Below, piece after piece: positions 20,883 to 30,231 of a DNA stretch of 33,055 nt; within the stretch, counting starts at the first letter, position 1; each line of letters opens with the position of its first letter. Under the pieces are notes generated by a model, which was given only the letters and a program-made list of their open reading frames with translations, made no database searches and had not been told where the DNA came from. The DNA lies in the IMG/VR virus record IMGVR_UViG_3300031753_000028, positions 1-33,055 of that record; one strand, written 5' to 3'. This DNA comes from a virus. Both the position numbers and the translations under genes were made by a program.

Positions 20883-22643
20883 TTAACCAAATTCGATCAC
20901 GACAATAAGACCATCGCCTCCTGGCATTCCTGGAACGCTAGGTGCATGGGCAGAGCCGCCACCACTTCCGTTTGATCCTATTGTTGGGTTTCCACCAGGA
21001 ACGTTGCTACCAGCCGCGCCACCTCCGGCCCAGAAGGATGAACCGCCATTTCCGCCCTGATTACCACCAGTTGGATATTCACCAGCGCCACCCTGCAACC
21101 ACAAATTTCCAGCAAGTCCGGTTCCGGGAAGAGTATCAGCGAAGCCAGAAGGCCCCCATCCTCCAGGACCACCGCTTGCCTGTGCGTAAATACCGAATAT
21201 GGTAGCACCTCCGCGATATCCGCTCAGTGTTGGTACTGTCTGCTGTGCGCCGCCATGTCCTATTGTAAAGGCAACAGAAGCCACGCCAACCATAGACATG
21301 AATGTAAATGCTGTACCGCCTCCCCAGCCACCGGCAGCATTATTTTGTGGGCCGGCACACCCAGCAGACCCGCCGCCGCCCGTTGCAAATACGATAGCTG
21401 AACGCGTGCCAGTGGTTGGGACATATGTCCCGGAATACCCAACTGTGAATGGTGTAAGAAATTGGACGTTAAGAAGGGAAAGAGTTAGCCCATTTCGGAT
21501 ATTGGTAAGAAGTTGCGCCCATGTTTCAACACGGTGATGGGTATCGGCTGCGCTGTAGAACCCAAATAGATCTGTATTGGCGATAATCGGCTGATCGACC
21601 AACCCGGGCAAATACCAATTGACAACGGCGCCCCCGGTGACGTTGATGCCTTCTCCAGAGCTTGCCGATAGATTGCCGACAGCGGTGGCAATTTTTGAAT
21701 TCATCAATCGATAAGAGGTGCCGTCCCAATTCAAGTGCATCATAAAATTGCCAGGAACATCGCCGGAAACAATCGCCGCTCCTGATGCATGAATTACAGA
21801 ATAGGGTCCTAAAAGTCCGGCCGAACCTACGATCGTAATCACCATAGCGCCGGTATTGGTAAAGTTTATTCTTCTGACGAACAAATTGGCAGGAGGCGCC
21901 GCTGGAACAGGAATTGGCGAAACGACTATCCCGTTACCGGCTCCAGCATCAATGCATTGCGCGAACGTGCCTCCCTGCACCCAATAAGGAATCTGCGGCA
22001 ATTTCTCCAAAATGAATGGCGCGGCCGCATATTGCGATATCTGCGCACTTGATAGCTGTGTCGCTCCATTGGCGACTGTAACAACCCACATCCCGACATA
22101 GCCGACATCTGGAGCAGGTGTAACCTGGGTTCCTGCGGTTGCTGCAACGCCAGCTTTTGCGACTAGACTTATAAGCCCCTGCCTCAGGGTAGGCTGAGAT
22201 ACGCCGGAACCGGCAGGGCCTGAGAAAGGAATAAGCGGATTTGCGGAATTGAAATAAGGCAGTACCTGAGAGCCTGTGTCTTGCTCCGAGAACGCTGCTT
22301 CGATTAAATAATTGATCGCCTGCCCGGATGTTCCAGGTGGCGTCAGTGTAAGATTTACAGGATCAAGGCTAATGCCTTGTTTGATTATCTGATGGACAGT
22401 ATCTAGCGAAAGGGAACTCCAAGATGTGCTATCGACAGGCTCGAGTTGATATATTGAACCAGGATTAATCGTTATCGCAAGAGACGCAGGGATTGTCGGA
22501 ATACAGCTGAGTCCATCTACTACGGTGCCTGTTCCGAGGATACCCTGCGCGAGATAGCCCTGCGCTATCATTTTCGCCTTCTCGGCACCCAACCAAGTAG
22601 TTGCTGTTGGTTGCTCGGTAGGGTAGACAGTCGTCCTATCCAT
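20883..22643 (-). CDS. Tail fibre with glycine-rich tip
   Basis: A 586-residue protein. The start (MDRTTVYPTEQPTATTWLGA then YLAQGILGTGTVVDGLSC) reads like a baseplate-attached fibre N-terminus. The middle is strand-rich. From about residue 400 it becomes Gly-rich (FATGGGGSAGCAG, GGAGEYPTGGNQGGNGGSS) and ends PGGDGLIVVIEFG, as in phage adhesins whose tip is made of packed polyglycine helices. It shares this end type with the giant protein. GAGG precedes the ATG at 22643; the TTG at 22655 is less likely. A terminator lies just upstream. Confidence 0.75.
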   Translation of the reverse strand: MDRTTVYPTEQPTATTWLGAEKAKMIAQGYLAQGILGTGTVVDGLSCIPTIPASLAITINPGSIYQLEPVDSTSWSSLSLDTVHQIIKQGISLDPVNLTLTPPGTSGQAINYLIEAAFSEQDTGSQVLPYFNSANPLIPFSGPAGSGVSQPTLRQGLISLVAKAGVAATAGTQVTPAPDVGYVGMWVVTVANGATQLSSAQISQYAAAPFILEKLPQIPYWVQGGTFAQCIDAGAGNGIVVSPIPVPAAPPANLFVRRINFTNTGAMVITIVGSAGLLGPYSVIHASGAAIVSGDVPGNFMMHLNWDGTSYRLMNSKIATAVGNLSASSGEGINVTGGAVVNWYLPGLVDQPIIANTDLFGFYSAADTHHRVETWAQLLTNIRNGLTLSLLNVQFLTPFTVGYSGTYVPTTGTRSAIVFATGGGGSAGCAGPQNNAAGGWGGGTAFTFMSMVGVASVAFTIGHGGAQQTVPTLSGYRGGATIFGIYAQASGGPGGWGPSGFADTLPGTGLAGNLWLQGGAGEYPTGGNQGGNGGSSFWAGGGAAGSNVPGGNPTIGSNGSGGGSAHAPSVPGMPGGDGLIVVIEFG

Positions 22644-22653
22644 TAAAAACCTC

Positions 22654-22681
22654 AAAAAAAATCCCGGCGATGGCCAGGATT
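22654..22681 (-). terminator. Rho-independent terminator after the tailspike gene
   Basis: On the minus strand AATCCTGGC-CATC-GCCGGGATT (with one T.G pair) is followed by a run of Ts. This is a standard intrinsic terminator. It lies downstream of the tailspike gene and ends just before the fibre gene's ribosome site, so the fibre would need read-through or its own promoter. The 147 bases at 22682-22828 hold no convincing gene. Confidence 0.8.
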
Positions 22682-22828
22682 GTTGATTAAAATAGGAGAA
22701 TTCGCTAAATCTAGCTTAGGGGCGGATCGGCGCTCTGCTGCGGCGTTGCCTCATGAGCGATGTCGAAAAAGAGACTTTGGCAGCTAAGAGTCTGTGGCGC
22801 ACAGTCGACGGCGCTCACGGACTCCCGA

Positions 22829-24793
22829 TTAGAATTCTATTGCTGTAATCTTCACATTGACAACTTGAGCAGTGAAAGAAGCATTAGTCGTTTCAATAGC
22901 AATATCCAACCAAACCGCAACATTTGTAGCTAAACCAGTGACTATGGCGTGAGTTGCAAACGAATTAACATAATTCTGGCCGTCAAATGTACATTGCTCT
23001 GTAGTGCTTATTTGCGTTCCCGTCACAGCAGCTCCATTCACTGGCGCCGTTCCGGTTCCGCGCCTAATCATAAGAAAGGCACCCTGCCCAGCCGAAGCGG
23101 CTGTGGGAGAAAAAACTCCGCCTGTGGCGACTACTAAAATTCTACCGGTAACCAATGGGGTTATGGATGCGGTACTACCAATTCCCATCATCACGAAGGC
23201 CGCTGCGCTAGTCGTTCCGGCTGGGCTTGTATTTCCGGAATCGACGAAGGCTGCCGCCACCGAGGCTCCCGCCGTAACATTGCCTGACGCATCAGTCAGC
23301 AGAGTCCCGGCCCCGTAGTGGCTTAATTGCAGCGTGCCGCCAAGAACAGATTTGGTCTCTGCGGTAGCCGGAAAATTCCCGATGAATTGCTTGGTTGTAC
23401 CGGAGCCGCCGTCTATCATACTAGCGGTTACATTGTCGTTGAGATCGTTCCCTATAATGGCGTAATTGTTTGAGGTTCCGGCGGCTATCTCAATCCCATA
23501 TTTTTGTGTTGCGGCCGAGGTTGGTGATTTCCCAATTCGGCATGTTCGAATGTCAAAACTATTTACGTTTGCCGCAACCTTAATTCCAGAGAGTGTTCCT
23601 GAGGACGATGTTGAGTTCCCGCCGATGTAACATCCATCAAAAAGAGAATAAGTGCTGGTGGTAGCTTGCAAATTTATGCCGGAAAGCGCATTATCAAGAA
23701 CCTGGCATCCGTGGAGTTGCGCACTCGTAATTGTTCCGGTAGTTCCGAAATTCACGCCGTTACCGCTGTTTAGTGACGAGCGCAATGCGCTAAATCTTAC
23801 CCCTTGAACAGTACCGCCTGCTGCAGGGTTTATAAAGACCCCGTCATTCGTACAGCTCGCAACGGCTGTGTTGTTCACCGTAACTCTTTGGACAACGGTG
23901 GCGTTAGGAGGATTTATAAGGATGCCAACTCCTGTCGATAAGAAATGACTGTTGTCAACCCAGCAGGAATCTGTAGCTAAAATCTGTAGCCCATTTAGGC
24001 ATTGGGTCCCAGTAGTGTACACTAGCGCCTTATCAAGGAAATGATTATTACCTCCATTTATGATTATGCCGGTTCCAGTTGTCACCTCCGGATTCTTGAC
24101 TGTGACACTATCCATAACAACGAATGTCGAGGAGATCGCATTTACGCCGATAAATGAACCTTCGATCTCAACCTGGCGGAGGGCCACAAGCGACACGGTA
24201 TTGAGCTTGATTGCGGCTCCAGCGGTGTTGACTACCGACGACCAGATGGATAGATCGGAAACGGATAGGTAGCTAGTTCCGCTACCAAAGCTGAACGTGT
24301 CCGCCGTTGTCGATGATTGCTGTATAACGCTTGTGCCGATTCCGGCGCCCATAAGTTTCACATTGCTTATCGTGATCGGAATTTGGGCGCTGACAAGATA
24401 AGTTCCTGGAGGAAAGTATATAATTCCTCCAGTTGAAGGAAGGGCGGCTATTGCGCTATTGATTGCTCCTGTATCATCGGCGATACCGTTTCCAACCGCG
24501 CCATAGCCTACTACATCAATCCATGGCTTGGGTCCCTTGACCGCAAAATTACCAGGAAGAATAGGGGGAACTTGTGTGGCAGTAAGATGAGAGGCGCCGT
24601 CAAGAGTCGCGATTCCATTTGGCGCTCCTAGGGTTGTTAGATTCGGGATGCCAAGGAGGCTCAACCAGTGTGCATTATCGATCTGAGCAAGTACGGTTGC
24701 GCTATATGCCGAAACGGCAGTTGCGGGAAAGTATTGCGCAAAAGTAGCATTGAGATCAGCCGACTTTAAAAGCTGGCCTTGTTGCCAAATCAT
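22829..24793 (-). CDS. Tailspike with pectate-lyase-like beta-helix
   Basis: A 654-residue protein. Residues 1-85 are a baseplate-binding segment (MIWQQGQLLKSADLNATFAQ start). VVGYGAVGNGIADDTGAINS (94-113) to YFPPGTYLVS is the signature entry of a pectate-lyase-3 right-handed beta-helix, which continues to about residue 470 (repeated NNG/GI turns). A separate C-terminal strand-rich domain follows. Such spikes bind and often cut surface polysaccharide. No active-site residues can be assigned by eye. The gene follows four bases after the tail protein I-like gene. Confidence 0.8.
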   Translation of the reverse strand: MIWQQGQLLKSADLNATFAQYFPATAVSAYSATVLAQIDNAHWLSLLGIPNLTTLGAPNGIATLDGASHLTATQVPPILPGNFAVKGPKPWIDVVGYGAVGNGIADDTGAINSAIAALPSTGGIIYFPPGTYLVSAQIPITISNVKLMGAGIGTSVIQQSSTTADTFSFGSGTSYLSVSDLSIWSSVVNTAGAAIKLNTVSLVALRQVEIEGSFIGVNAISSTFVVMDSVTVKNPEVTTGTGIIINGGNNHFLDKALVYTTGTQCLNGLQILATDSCWVDNSHFLSTGVGILINPPNATVVQRVTVNNTAVASCTNDGVFINPAAGGTVQGVRFSALRSSLNSGNGVNFGTTGTITSAQLHGCQVLDNALSGINLQATTSTYSLFDGCYIGGNSTSSSGTLSGIKVAANVNSFDIRTCRIGKSPTSAATQKYGIEIAAGTSNNYAIIGNDLNDNVTASMIDGGSGTTKQFIGNFPATAETKSVLGGTLQLSHYGAGTLLTDASGNVTAGASVAAAFVDSGNTSPAGTTSAAAFVMMGIGSTASITPLVTGRILVVATGGVFSPTAASAGQGAFLMIRRGTGTAPVNGAAVTGTQISTTEQCTFDGQNYVNSFATHAIVTGLATNVAVWLDIAIETTNASFTAQVVNVKITAIEF

Positions 24794-24796
24794 TTG

Positions 24797-25762
24797 TTAT
24801 CCCAAAAGACTTAAATCGAGAAAGAAATCAAAATCGACTGTACCAGCCCTAATAGGCGGCGGTGCAATATATACCCAGCAAGTCACACCGGCAGCACGGG
24901 TTGCCTCGATCGTGTCGTAAATATCTTGATTGGTGACCGTTCCCTGAATTTGCGATAAATCAGCAAGAGCGAACGCGCCACCGGTTCCGAATAATCCGTA
25001 TAGATAGCCAAATCCGTTCGAGAATCCTTTGCTAAATGCCACCCCTAACATCGCGGAGGTAACACCTTGCGGAACGCCCCATCCGCCGGAATAAGAATCA
25101 AAGCCAGCAAGGCTCGGAATGCCGGCGCCGATTGGCTCGACTGCCGTGATAAACATGGTATACGGTAGATCGGCACCCCATGCGCCACCGGCATCAAATG
25201 CAAATAGAACGCCCCACCCTCCGCTATCCTGCGGATTCATTGGCTCGAAGATGGTTACTTCGGTTTGCGTTAGATCTTCGACAGCCTGCTCAACGCCATG
25301 GCGGGTGACCTTTTCTCGGAATATTTCCTTCTGAATGGTTGCTATTAAAGAGGAATCAGTCTGACTCGGCTTGCGCTTTATGCGAAGGCCAAAGAAATCA
25401 TAGGCTGACAGATCGAGGAAAAAGTCTGACGACGTCGTGAGGCGAGTTTGATTCTTGACGTATTGAAATAGGGAATAGATCCACGCAAGTCCGTCCCCAA
25501 GGCCACCTTTGATCGCAGTTATAAACGAGGCGTCTAATACATTAAACGAGCCGTCATTCCACCACCCAGTGGGAAGCAACCGCGTCAAGCGGCCGATCAT
25601 ATCGTTTGAATTTCCGGTCGCAATCGGAGGCGCGGGCGGCACAACTAATGGACCAGGCACCAAGGCAGAGGCCGGAAATGGCGGCCAGACTTGCGTGTGC
25701 CAAACAAGAGCCTGATAGGGGCGCCGCCGGTTTTCCCAAAATGACTCCGGTGCAAACGCCAT
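24797..25762 (-). CDS. Tail protein I-like baseplate protein
   Basis: A 321-residue protein following baseplate J, the position of P2 gpI/DUF2612-type proteins at the baseplate rim that attach fibres. It contains DFFLDLSAYDFFGLRIKR and SSLIATIQKEIFREKVTRHG, and ends with TRAAGVTCWVYIAPPP, typical of this class. A proline-rich start (FPASALVPGPLVVPPAPPIA) is specific to it. Start is ATG at 25762 with weak ribosome site. Confidence 0.7.
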   Translation of the reverse strand: MAFAPESFWENRRRPYQALVWHTQVWPPFPASALVPGPLVVPPAPPIATGNSNDMIGRLTRLLPTGWWNDGSFNVLDASFITAIKGGLGDGLAWIYSLFQYVKNQTRLTTSSDFFLDLSAYDFFGLRIKRKPSQTDSSLIATIQKEIFREKVTRHGVEQAVEDLTQTEVTIFEPMNPQDSGGWGVLFAFDAGGAWGADLPYTMFITAVEPIGAGIPSLAGFDSYSGGWGVPQGVTSAMLGVAFSKGFSNGFGYLYGLFGTGGAFALADLSQIQGTVTNQDIYDTIEATRAAGVTCWVYIAPPPIRAGTVDFDFFLDLSLLG

Positions 25763-25766
25763 ATCT

Positions 25767-26900
25767 TTACACGACCGTTAGTGTGCCAATCTTGATCACA
25801 TTGCGAAGCGTTCCGACGAGATCAATATTATTGCCGTTAATCGTAAGCGGTGATATGTTCAAAACCCCGGGCGTTGCGTCGAAGATCACTTGCGCAAGGC
25901 GGTTGTAATAAAGCGGCTGCCCTAGAGGCAATGTGTTCACATAGTCCTGAACCGCTGTATCGACGACGCCGACAACAAAATTGTGATCGTATCCAGGTGC
26001 GGATACCAATATGATACCGATATTTGCATATAGAATCACCGGAGGGAACACGCCCCACATGATTCCACCGGCGCGCGTCGCTCCGACAGCCAGTGACGCA
26101 TTGGTTAGGAAGGTTGCATTTGGGGCACCGGTCCCATCGTCGACAGTGACAGTCAGGAATCCTAGATTTGCGGTAAGATCAGCGTTAAAGTTTTCGAGCA
26201 CAGTAACTTGCGCGCCAAGCTGTGTAGTTGTGACGGAAAACTCAATCGCCGCAACCGTTCCCTTGCTCAAAGCCGCAATGAAACCAATGAACCTGCTGCG
26301 ATATGCGGCATCAGCTTCAGATGCGAATCCGTTAGTAAACGCTATGGCATTAACAACTGTGTCGATGCCAACAAGCGGTGTCGTGATCTGACTCAGTGCG
26401 CCGGCAACAACGTTTCCAGCCGTGCCTACGGTAGTGCATTGCACGGGAACCGTGATGCTCGCGATATTCGCTGGCATATTGTAACCAGCTATGGGAGTTC
26501 CGACGTAATTAGGATTCCCTAGATCGACTGTGACTGTAAATGTTGCGGTGCCATCAATGCTTTGAATCGTCGCGCCTATCGGAATAAATGGCGAGTTAGT
26601 TCCGGCTGTATTGCGTGAAAATGTAACCGTTCCAGTGGCTGATTGCGCACCTAGCCGCAGAAAATTCCAATCGGCCATCCAGCTGTCGAGATCGGAACCC
26701 TGCGAAGTTGACGCGCGCGTTAATTGAGCTATCTGCAGAGCAATTGCCTGAAGCCACAGCAAAATTCCGCCGAACCCCTCAGCGAGGGCTCTAAGGCTGG
26801 AGCCAATCGAAAAGTCAAGAATGGTGTTCGCGCGGCCTTGTATCCCCGTCGCGATGTTCGTCACAATCGACGTGAATGATTTTGTCGGGATAGTAGCCAT
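25767..26900 (-). CDS. Baseplate J-like wedge protein
   Basis: A 377-residue baseplate J family protein. Recognisable features: the N-terminal helix (SIGSSLRALAEGFGGILLWLQ), DLDSWMADWNFLRLGAQSAT, the barrel segment GNVVAGALSQITTP, EADAAYRSRF near 200, and the C-terminal NRLAQVIFDATPGV. It builds the wedge around the hub of a contractile tail, with gp25 encoded just upstream (one-base overlap). Confidence 0.9.
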   Translation of the reverse strand: MATIPTKSFTSIVTNIATGIQGRANTILDFSIGSSLRALAEGFGGILLWLQAIALQIAQLTRASTSQGSDLDSWMADWNFLRLGAQSATGTVTFSRNTAGTNSPFIPIGATIQSIDGTATFTVTVDLGNPNYVGTPIAGYNMPANIASITVPVQCTTVGTAGNVVAGALSQITTPLVGIDTVVNAIAFTNGFASEADAAYRSRFIGFIAALSKGTVAAIEFSVTTTQLGAQVTVLENFNADLTANLGFLTVTVDDGTGAPNATFLTNASLAVGATRAGGIMWGVFPPVILYANIGIILVSAPGYDHNFVVGVVDTAVQDYVNTLPLGQPLYYNRLAQVIFDATPGVLNISPLTINGNNIDLVGTLRNVIKIGTLTVV

Positions 26901-27262
26901 TAAACTGCAATGGTAAGAGAAAGTTGCTGACTATTCCCAGCTGAAGTGTAGCCGATGCTAATAATAAACAGACCACCCGGCTGCTGAACCACGCTAATCG
27001 TAGGAGCAGGGTTGGGCGCTACCGAAGATTCTAGAGCAATTTGTGAACGCACGATGCTTTCAAGAAACTGCGTCGTCATCGGACGTCCTATCTTTTGTGG
27101 TAGGCCAGCACCATAATCCTGGTGAAATACATAGCCACCGACGACCGTGAACAAACGACGTAAAATACGCTGGCGCGCATAGATGTCACCATCTACAAGC
27201 GCAAGGTCATGACTAGGGGAAAGCTTATAGTCAGTGTCCCATTCAAGTGATGGCTCTGGCAT
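26900..27262 (-). CDS. gp25/gpW-like baseplate wedge protein
   Basis: A 120-residue protein of the gp25-like lysozyme-fold family that nucleates the sheath on the baseplate. Features are DLALVDGDIYARQRILRRL, GGYVFHQDYGAGL and SIVRSQIALESSV. It directly precedes baseplate J, the standard contractile-tail order. It lacks enzymatic residues, as expected. Confidence 0.85.
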   Translation of the reverse strand: MPEPSLEWDTDYKLSPSHDLALVDGDIYARQRILRRLFTVVGGYVFHQDYGAGLPQKIGRPMTTQFLESIVRSQIALESSVAPNPAPTISVVQQPGGLFIISIGYTSAGNSQQLSLTIAV

Positions 27263-28480
27263 TTAATATCTCCAGTTCGCACCGTCATAAAACACCGGCC
27301 GATTTACTGACGTCGATCCTCCTCCGACTGGAATAGCATTAAACGCGGGCACCGCATTGGCTGTGGTATCTGTTACATAAGCCATCATCCCTTTAGTAGG
27401 GGACGCTATTCCGGCTAATCCCGCAATGGTATATAACGGTAACTTGACCCAAGACGTCGCGGTCGCTTTATCAGTCGTTAACCCACCAGCAACAGACAGA
27501 CCCATAGTAGCTTGCGAAAGTCCGCCAGCACTATCTGGGGCCACTAAAAAAGCACCGGTACCAAGACCGCCTAGAAAGGTCGCAAGTTGAGAGACGCCAA
27601 GAGTCCCGGTGACATTGGTATTTCCATTATGCAGAATTGAAGTAGCTGTGTCTGTTATCGTCGTCTGCGCTGAGCGCGTGTGCGATTTAGTCGTACTCTC
27701 TGTAATCCCGTTAGCGATATCCAACACAAGGTAGTGTGTATCTGATCCGCCAGCTGCTTTATGTGTTAGTGTCTTAGCCAACAGATCCAGGATCATCGAA
27801 TGCGTATTGGTTCCGTCTGTGGAATAATGTACTACTCTGTTATTAGTTGACCTTAATCCACTCGAGAATCCGGTGCTAAACGCATTACTGTCAGACTTAG
27901 GGTCCATAGTTATGGAATGGGAGATTTGACTCCCGTCTGACGCCGTAAGCGTCATCTTTCCGCCCTTTCCATTAGCCTTCGTCGCAGTGGCGGCGTAATG
28001 TCCTGCCGTTGCACTATGGCTCATGTTAGGGGCTGTATTGTCAGTCTGTCCGTCTGCCTGCTTCTGCGTTGTGGCGTGAGATACTGATCCGTCCTTGTTC
28101 ATTTTGATTGAGGCGTTGAACTGCGAGACGATAGCAGTTTCACCTGATTGAACTTGCGGAGGCATATCCACGTCGGAATGTATCCGGCCAGATATTTTTC
28201 CGCTTTCGAAGTCTCCCTCCTGGTACCTCACAACCACCTGGTCACCAGTCGTCTTGCCGTCCCCAGGCACTAGACCGGTAACATGACCGTAATTATTACC
28301 CATCGCGTGGGTTTCGATCGGGATCGAGCCGGTTTCAAATTGTTCCGGCTGAAGCATGACTTTCGCAGTATGCGTCTTGGGGTCATAGCTCGTCACTAGC
28401 CCAATGCGCTCATGCCTCCGGCCTGCTGCCCAGTTCTCAATGGCGCGATAGATCGCCGGCTCTAAATCGGCGACGGTCAT
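27263..28480 (-). CDS. Baseplate spike protein (gpV/Mu gp45-like)
   Basis: A 405-residue protein. The N-terminal 100 residues (RIGLVTSYDPKTHTAKVMLQ, GDQVVVRYQEGDFESG) are the OB fold of gpV/gp45 spike proteins that pierce the host outer membrane. A repetitive strand-rich region (about 110-280) suits a triangular beta-prism. The end (GMMAYVTDTTANAVPAFNAI then RPVFYDGANWRY) is more like phage fibre ends and may be an added tip. It overlaps the hub gene by four bases. Confidence 0.8.
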   Translation of the reverse strand: MTVADLEPAIYRAIENWAAGRRHERIGLVTSYDPKTHTAKVMLQPEQFETGSIPIETHAMGNNYGHVTGLVPGDGKTTGDQVVVRYQEGDFESGKISGRIHSDVDMPPQVQSGETAIVSQFNASIKMNKDGSVSHATTQKQADGQTDNTAPNMSHSATAGHYAATATKANGKGGKMTLTASDGSQISHSITMDPKSDSNAFSTGFSSGLRSTNNRVVHYSTDGTNTHSMILDLLAKTLTHKAAGGSDTHYLVLDIANGITESTTKSHTRSAQTTITDTATSILHNGNTNVTGTLGVSQLATFLGGLGTGAFLVAPDSAGGLSQATMGLSVAGGLTTDKATATSWVKLPLYTIAGLAGIASPTKGMMAYVTDTTANAVPAFNAIPVGGGSTSVNRPVFYDGANWRY

Positions 28481-29493
28481 TCTGCGTTGCGTCCTTCGCC
28501 AGCTGTTGCGGCCTGAATTTGCATTGTGTAGCCGCCCATACCGAAGGAATGCCGAATCTCGTCTATCTGATACTGTTGATCAAATGGGCCGGTTCCGGAG
28601 AGCTGCACCGACATGGAAACGTCAATTGATGGATCTCCAACTAACTCGGCCTCAAGGTGATATGTATGGCGCGTCATTTCCTGCGCCTTCATCTTGGCAA
28701 AGTTCTGAATCTGATCCTGCATAAAGGCCGGTATGTGATAGCTAGTTGTAGTCTTACTGCTGCCGCCACCAACGCCCTGAACGGTTGCCTTGCTAGAAAG
28801 CATTTTTTTCTTACGAGAATGCCAACTAGCCGCAGTGGTTTCATTTGATTTAGCGGCTTGCGCGTTGAAAGAAATGGTTAGATGCAGGCAGTCGGAAACC
28901 ATTGGGCTGCCTGGAGATGGTGGGACGTAATTGAGGGAATAGGTGCCGCCGCCCTGCCCTCCTTGGGCCACGTAGTTTAGCGCTGTTCCTTTGACAAACC
29001 AGCGAGCGCCGTCTAGCTCAGCCATCTTGTGAATGACAGATGCGAACGAAACACCATCGGTAAGTTTAGCATATTCGTCTTTTAATATTCGCCCGGCCTT
29101 AATCATTCCCTGGCCGACTTGTGCCGTGAGGCCAGCGCGCTGAGCGAGATCTTGCACAACGTCGGTAGTTTTTTTATTGACCCATTTTTCGGCGCTCTTC
29201 ATTTCGTGAAGCTTGGCAGAGGCGTCTCGCCCAGTAACGGATATGACGCGCTGAATAAAGTCGCAGCTGACATTGTCCAGCTCTCCCTGAACAAGAAGCG
29301 AACCATTCACAAGGATAGAGGCTTGACTGCTTTCTAGAACTGCTCCCAGCGCGCCGCCGTCCATAGGCAGATTTGCGCTGAACGTTGCGCTCCGCCGTGT
29401 CGCAGTCTGCACAACCTGGCCGCTGGTAACCAAGAACTGGCCGCCACAGACCAGAAAAGCGGTGTGTGGCCTGACGCCAGTCGAGAGTGCCAA
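28477..29493 (-). CDS. Baseplate hub protein (gpD/Mu gp44-like)
   Basis: A 338-residue hub protein. VISVTGRDASAKLHEMKSAE and TTDVVQDLAQRAGLTAQVGQ, followed by SFASVIHKMAELDGARWFVK, are typical of the tube-to-spike hub. It begins at a TTG immediately after the previous TAA, with TGGGGGC upstream; the next in-frame Met is at residue 44. It links tail tube and spike. Confidence 0.8.
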   Translation of the reverse strand: MALSTGVRPHTAFLVCGGQFLVTSGQVVQTATRRSATFSANLPMDGGALGAVLESSQASILVNGSLLVQGELDNVSCDFIQRVISVTGRDASAKLHEMKSAEKWVNKKTTDVVQDLAQRAGLTAQVGQGMIKAGRILKDEYAKLTDGVSFASVIHKMAELDGARWFVKGTALNYVAQGGQGGGTYSLNYVPPSPGSPMVSDCLHLTISFNAQAAKSNETTAASWHSRKKKMLSSKATVQGVGGGSSKTTTSYHIPAFMQDQIQNFAKMKAQEMTRHTYHLEAELVGDPSIDVSMSVQLSGTGPFDQQYQIDEIRHSFGMGGYTMQIQAATAGEGRNAE

Positions 29494-29721
29494 TTATGCC
29501 CCCAAAATGCCGCTCGTATCCGTAGTATCAAAAAGCGCAGGTATAGCTATTTTGGTAAGTCCGTTAATCCACGGATCGACAAGATTGTTTTCCTTAGCTA
29601 GCACTGGCCAATACATGGCATTGCCAAGCTCTTGCGCGGCGATGTGGAATAAGGTCGTATTTGAAACTAGGATAGTCCTGAACGGAACGGCTTCGCCGAC
29701 ATATGGTTGAGCTACAGTCAT
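29494..29721 (-). CDS. LysM-like tail/baseplate protein (gpX-like)
   Basis: A 75-residue protein with a LysM-like pattern: TLFHIAAQELGNAMYWPVLA then NNLVDPWINGLTKIAIPA. Small LysM proteins (P2 gpX, T4 gp53 relatives) sit next to hub genes and bind the tube-baseplate junction. Four-base overlap with the gene before it. Confidence 0.7.
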   Translation of the reverse strand: MTVAQPYVGEAVPFRTILVSNTTLFHIAAQELGNAMYWPVLAKENNLVDPWINGLTKIAIPALFDTTDTSGILGA

Positions 29722-30047
29722 CCAGTTATCTCAATATTAAGAACCATGCGCCCAATAACGCCGCGGAGGTCAGATAGCGTTTGTTCGTCCTGAGCGCTCG
29801 TCAGAAGCCCAAGGAGGCCATTAACCGTGTCTCCGGGCATGATTGAGCCCTGAAACGTATCAAGGGCGCCAGCGGCGGTTTTTTCGGCCGTATCGATGGC
29901 CGTAGCGAGCGTTGCGGCCTGCTGGAGTAGCGCGCGGCGAATGGTTACGCTTGCTGACAGGTACGAGCCCATAGCCGCAAGCGCAGCATTAAGGCTCGAG
30001 ACGCCGGTTGTAATGGAGGACGGGATCATATATTTAGATAAGTCCAT
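29718..30047 (-). CDS. Tail protein of unknown function
   Basis: A 109-residue protein starting MDLSKYMIPSSITTGVSSLN, mostly helical (ASVTIRRALLQQAATLATAI). In its place one expects a small tail/hub-associated protein. No good ribosome site is seen; the upstream region is occupied by a rightward gene whose ATG overlaps this start codon (CATG). A longer frame to 30113 would run antisense to that gene and is not favoured. Confidence 0.6.
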   Translation of the reverse strand: MDLSKYMIPSSITTGVSSLNAALAAMGSYLSASVTIRRALLQQAATLATAIDTAEKTAAGALDTFQGSIMPGDTVNGLLGLLTSAQDEQTLSDLRGVIGRMVLNIEITG

Positions 30048-30231
30048 GAGCGAAGAGCCAAAAACTATGACACAAGAGCAGATTGATGCTTTTATCGGCT
30101 CTGACTGGGGCATCGTTCGACTACTTAAATCAGAAAAAGACGGTGGCGTTTTCGATTCAATTGCTCAAGTTTGGGTTGAATCTGACGATGATTTCAGAAA
30201 AAGAATCCTTGAAACTTTAACAAAATCATAG
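30046..30231 (+). CDS. Small rightward gene inserted in the tail operon (moron candidate)
   Basis: A 61-residue protein (MSEEPKTMTQEQIDAFIGSD at the start, ending FRKRILETLTKS), highly acidic then basic, with coherent helical pattern. It is on the opposite strand to all tail genes around it and fills exactly the gap between two of them, overlapping the start of one by two bases and the stop of the other by six. Codons are A/T-richer than the flanking genes. The ATG at 30067 is a possible alternative start. No promoter is obvious. Function unknown. Confidence 0.6.
   Translation: MSEEPKTMTQEQIDAFIGSDWGIVRLLKSEKDGGVFDSIAQVWVESDDDFRKRILETLTKS

Noticed and set aside
22753-22848. Rightward 31-residue frame between tailspike and fibre
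   Set aside because: No ribosome site, no recognisable features and it runs into the tailspike 3' end; at most a remnant.
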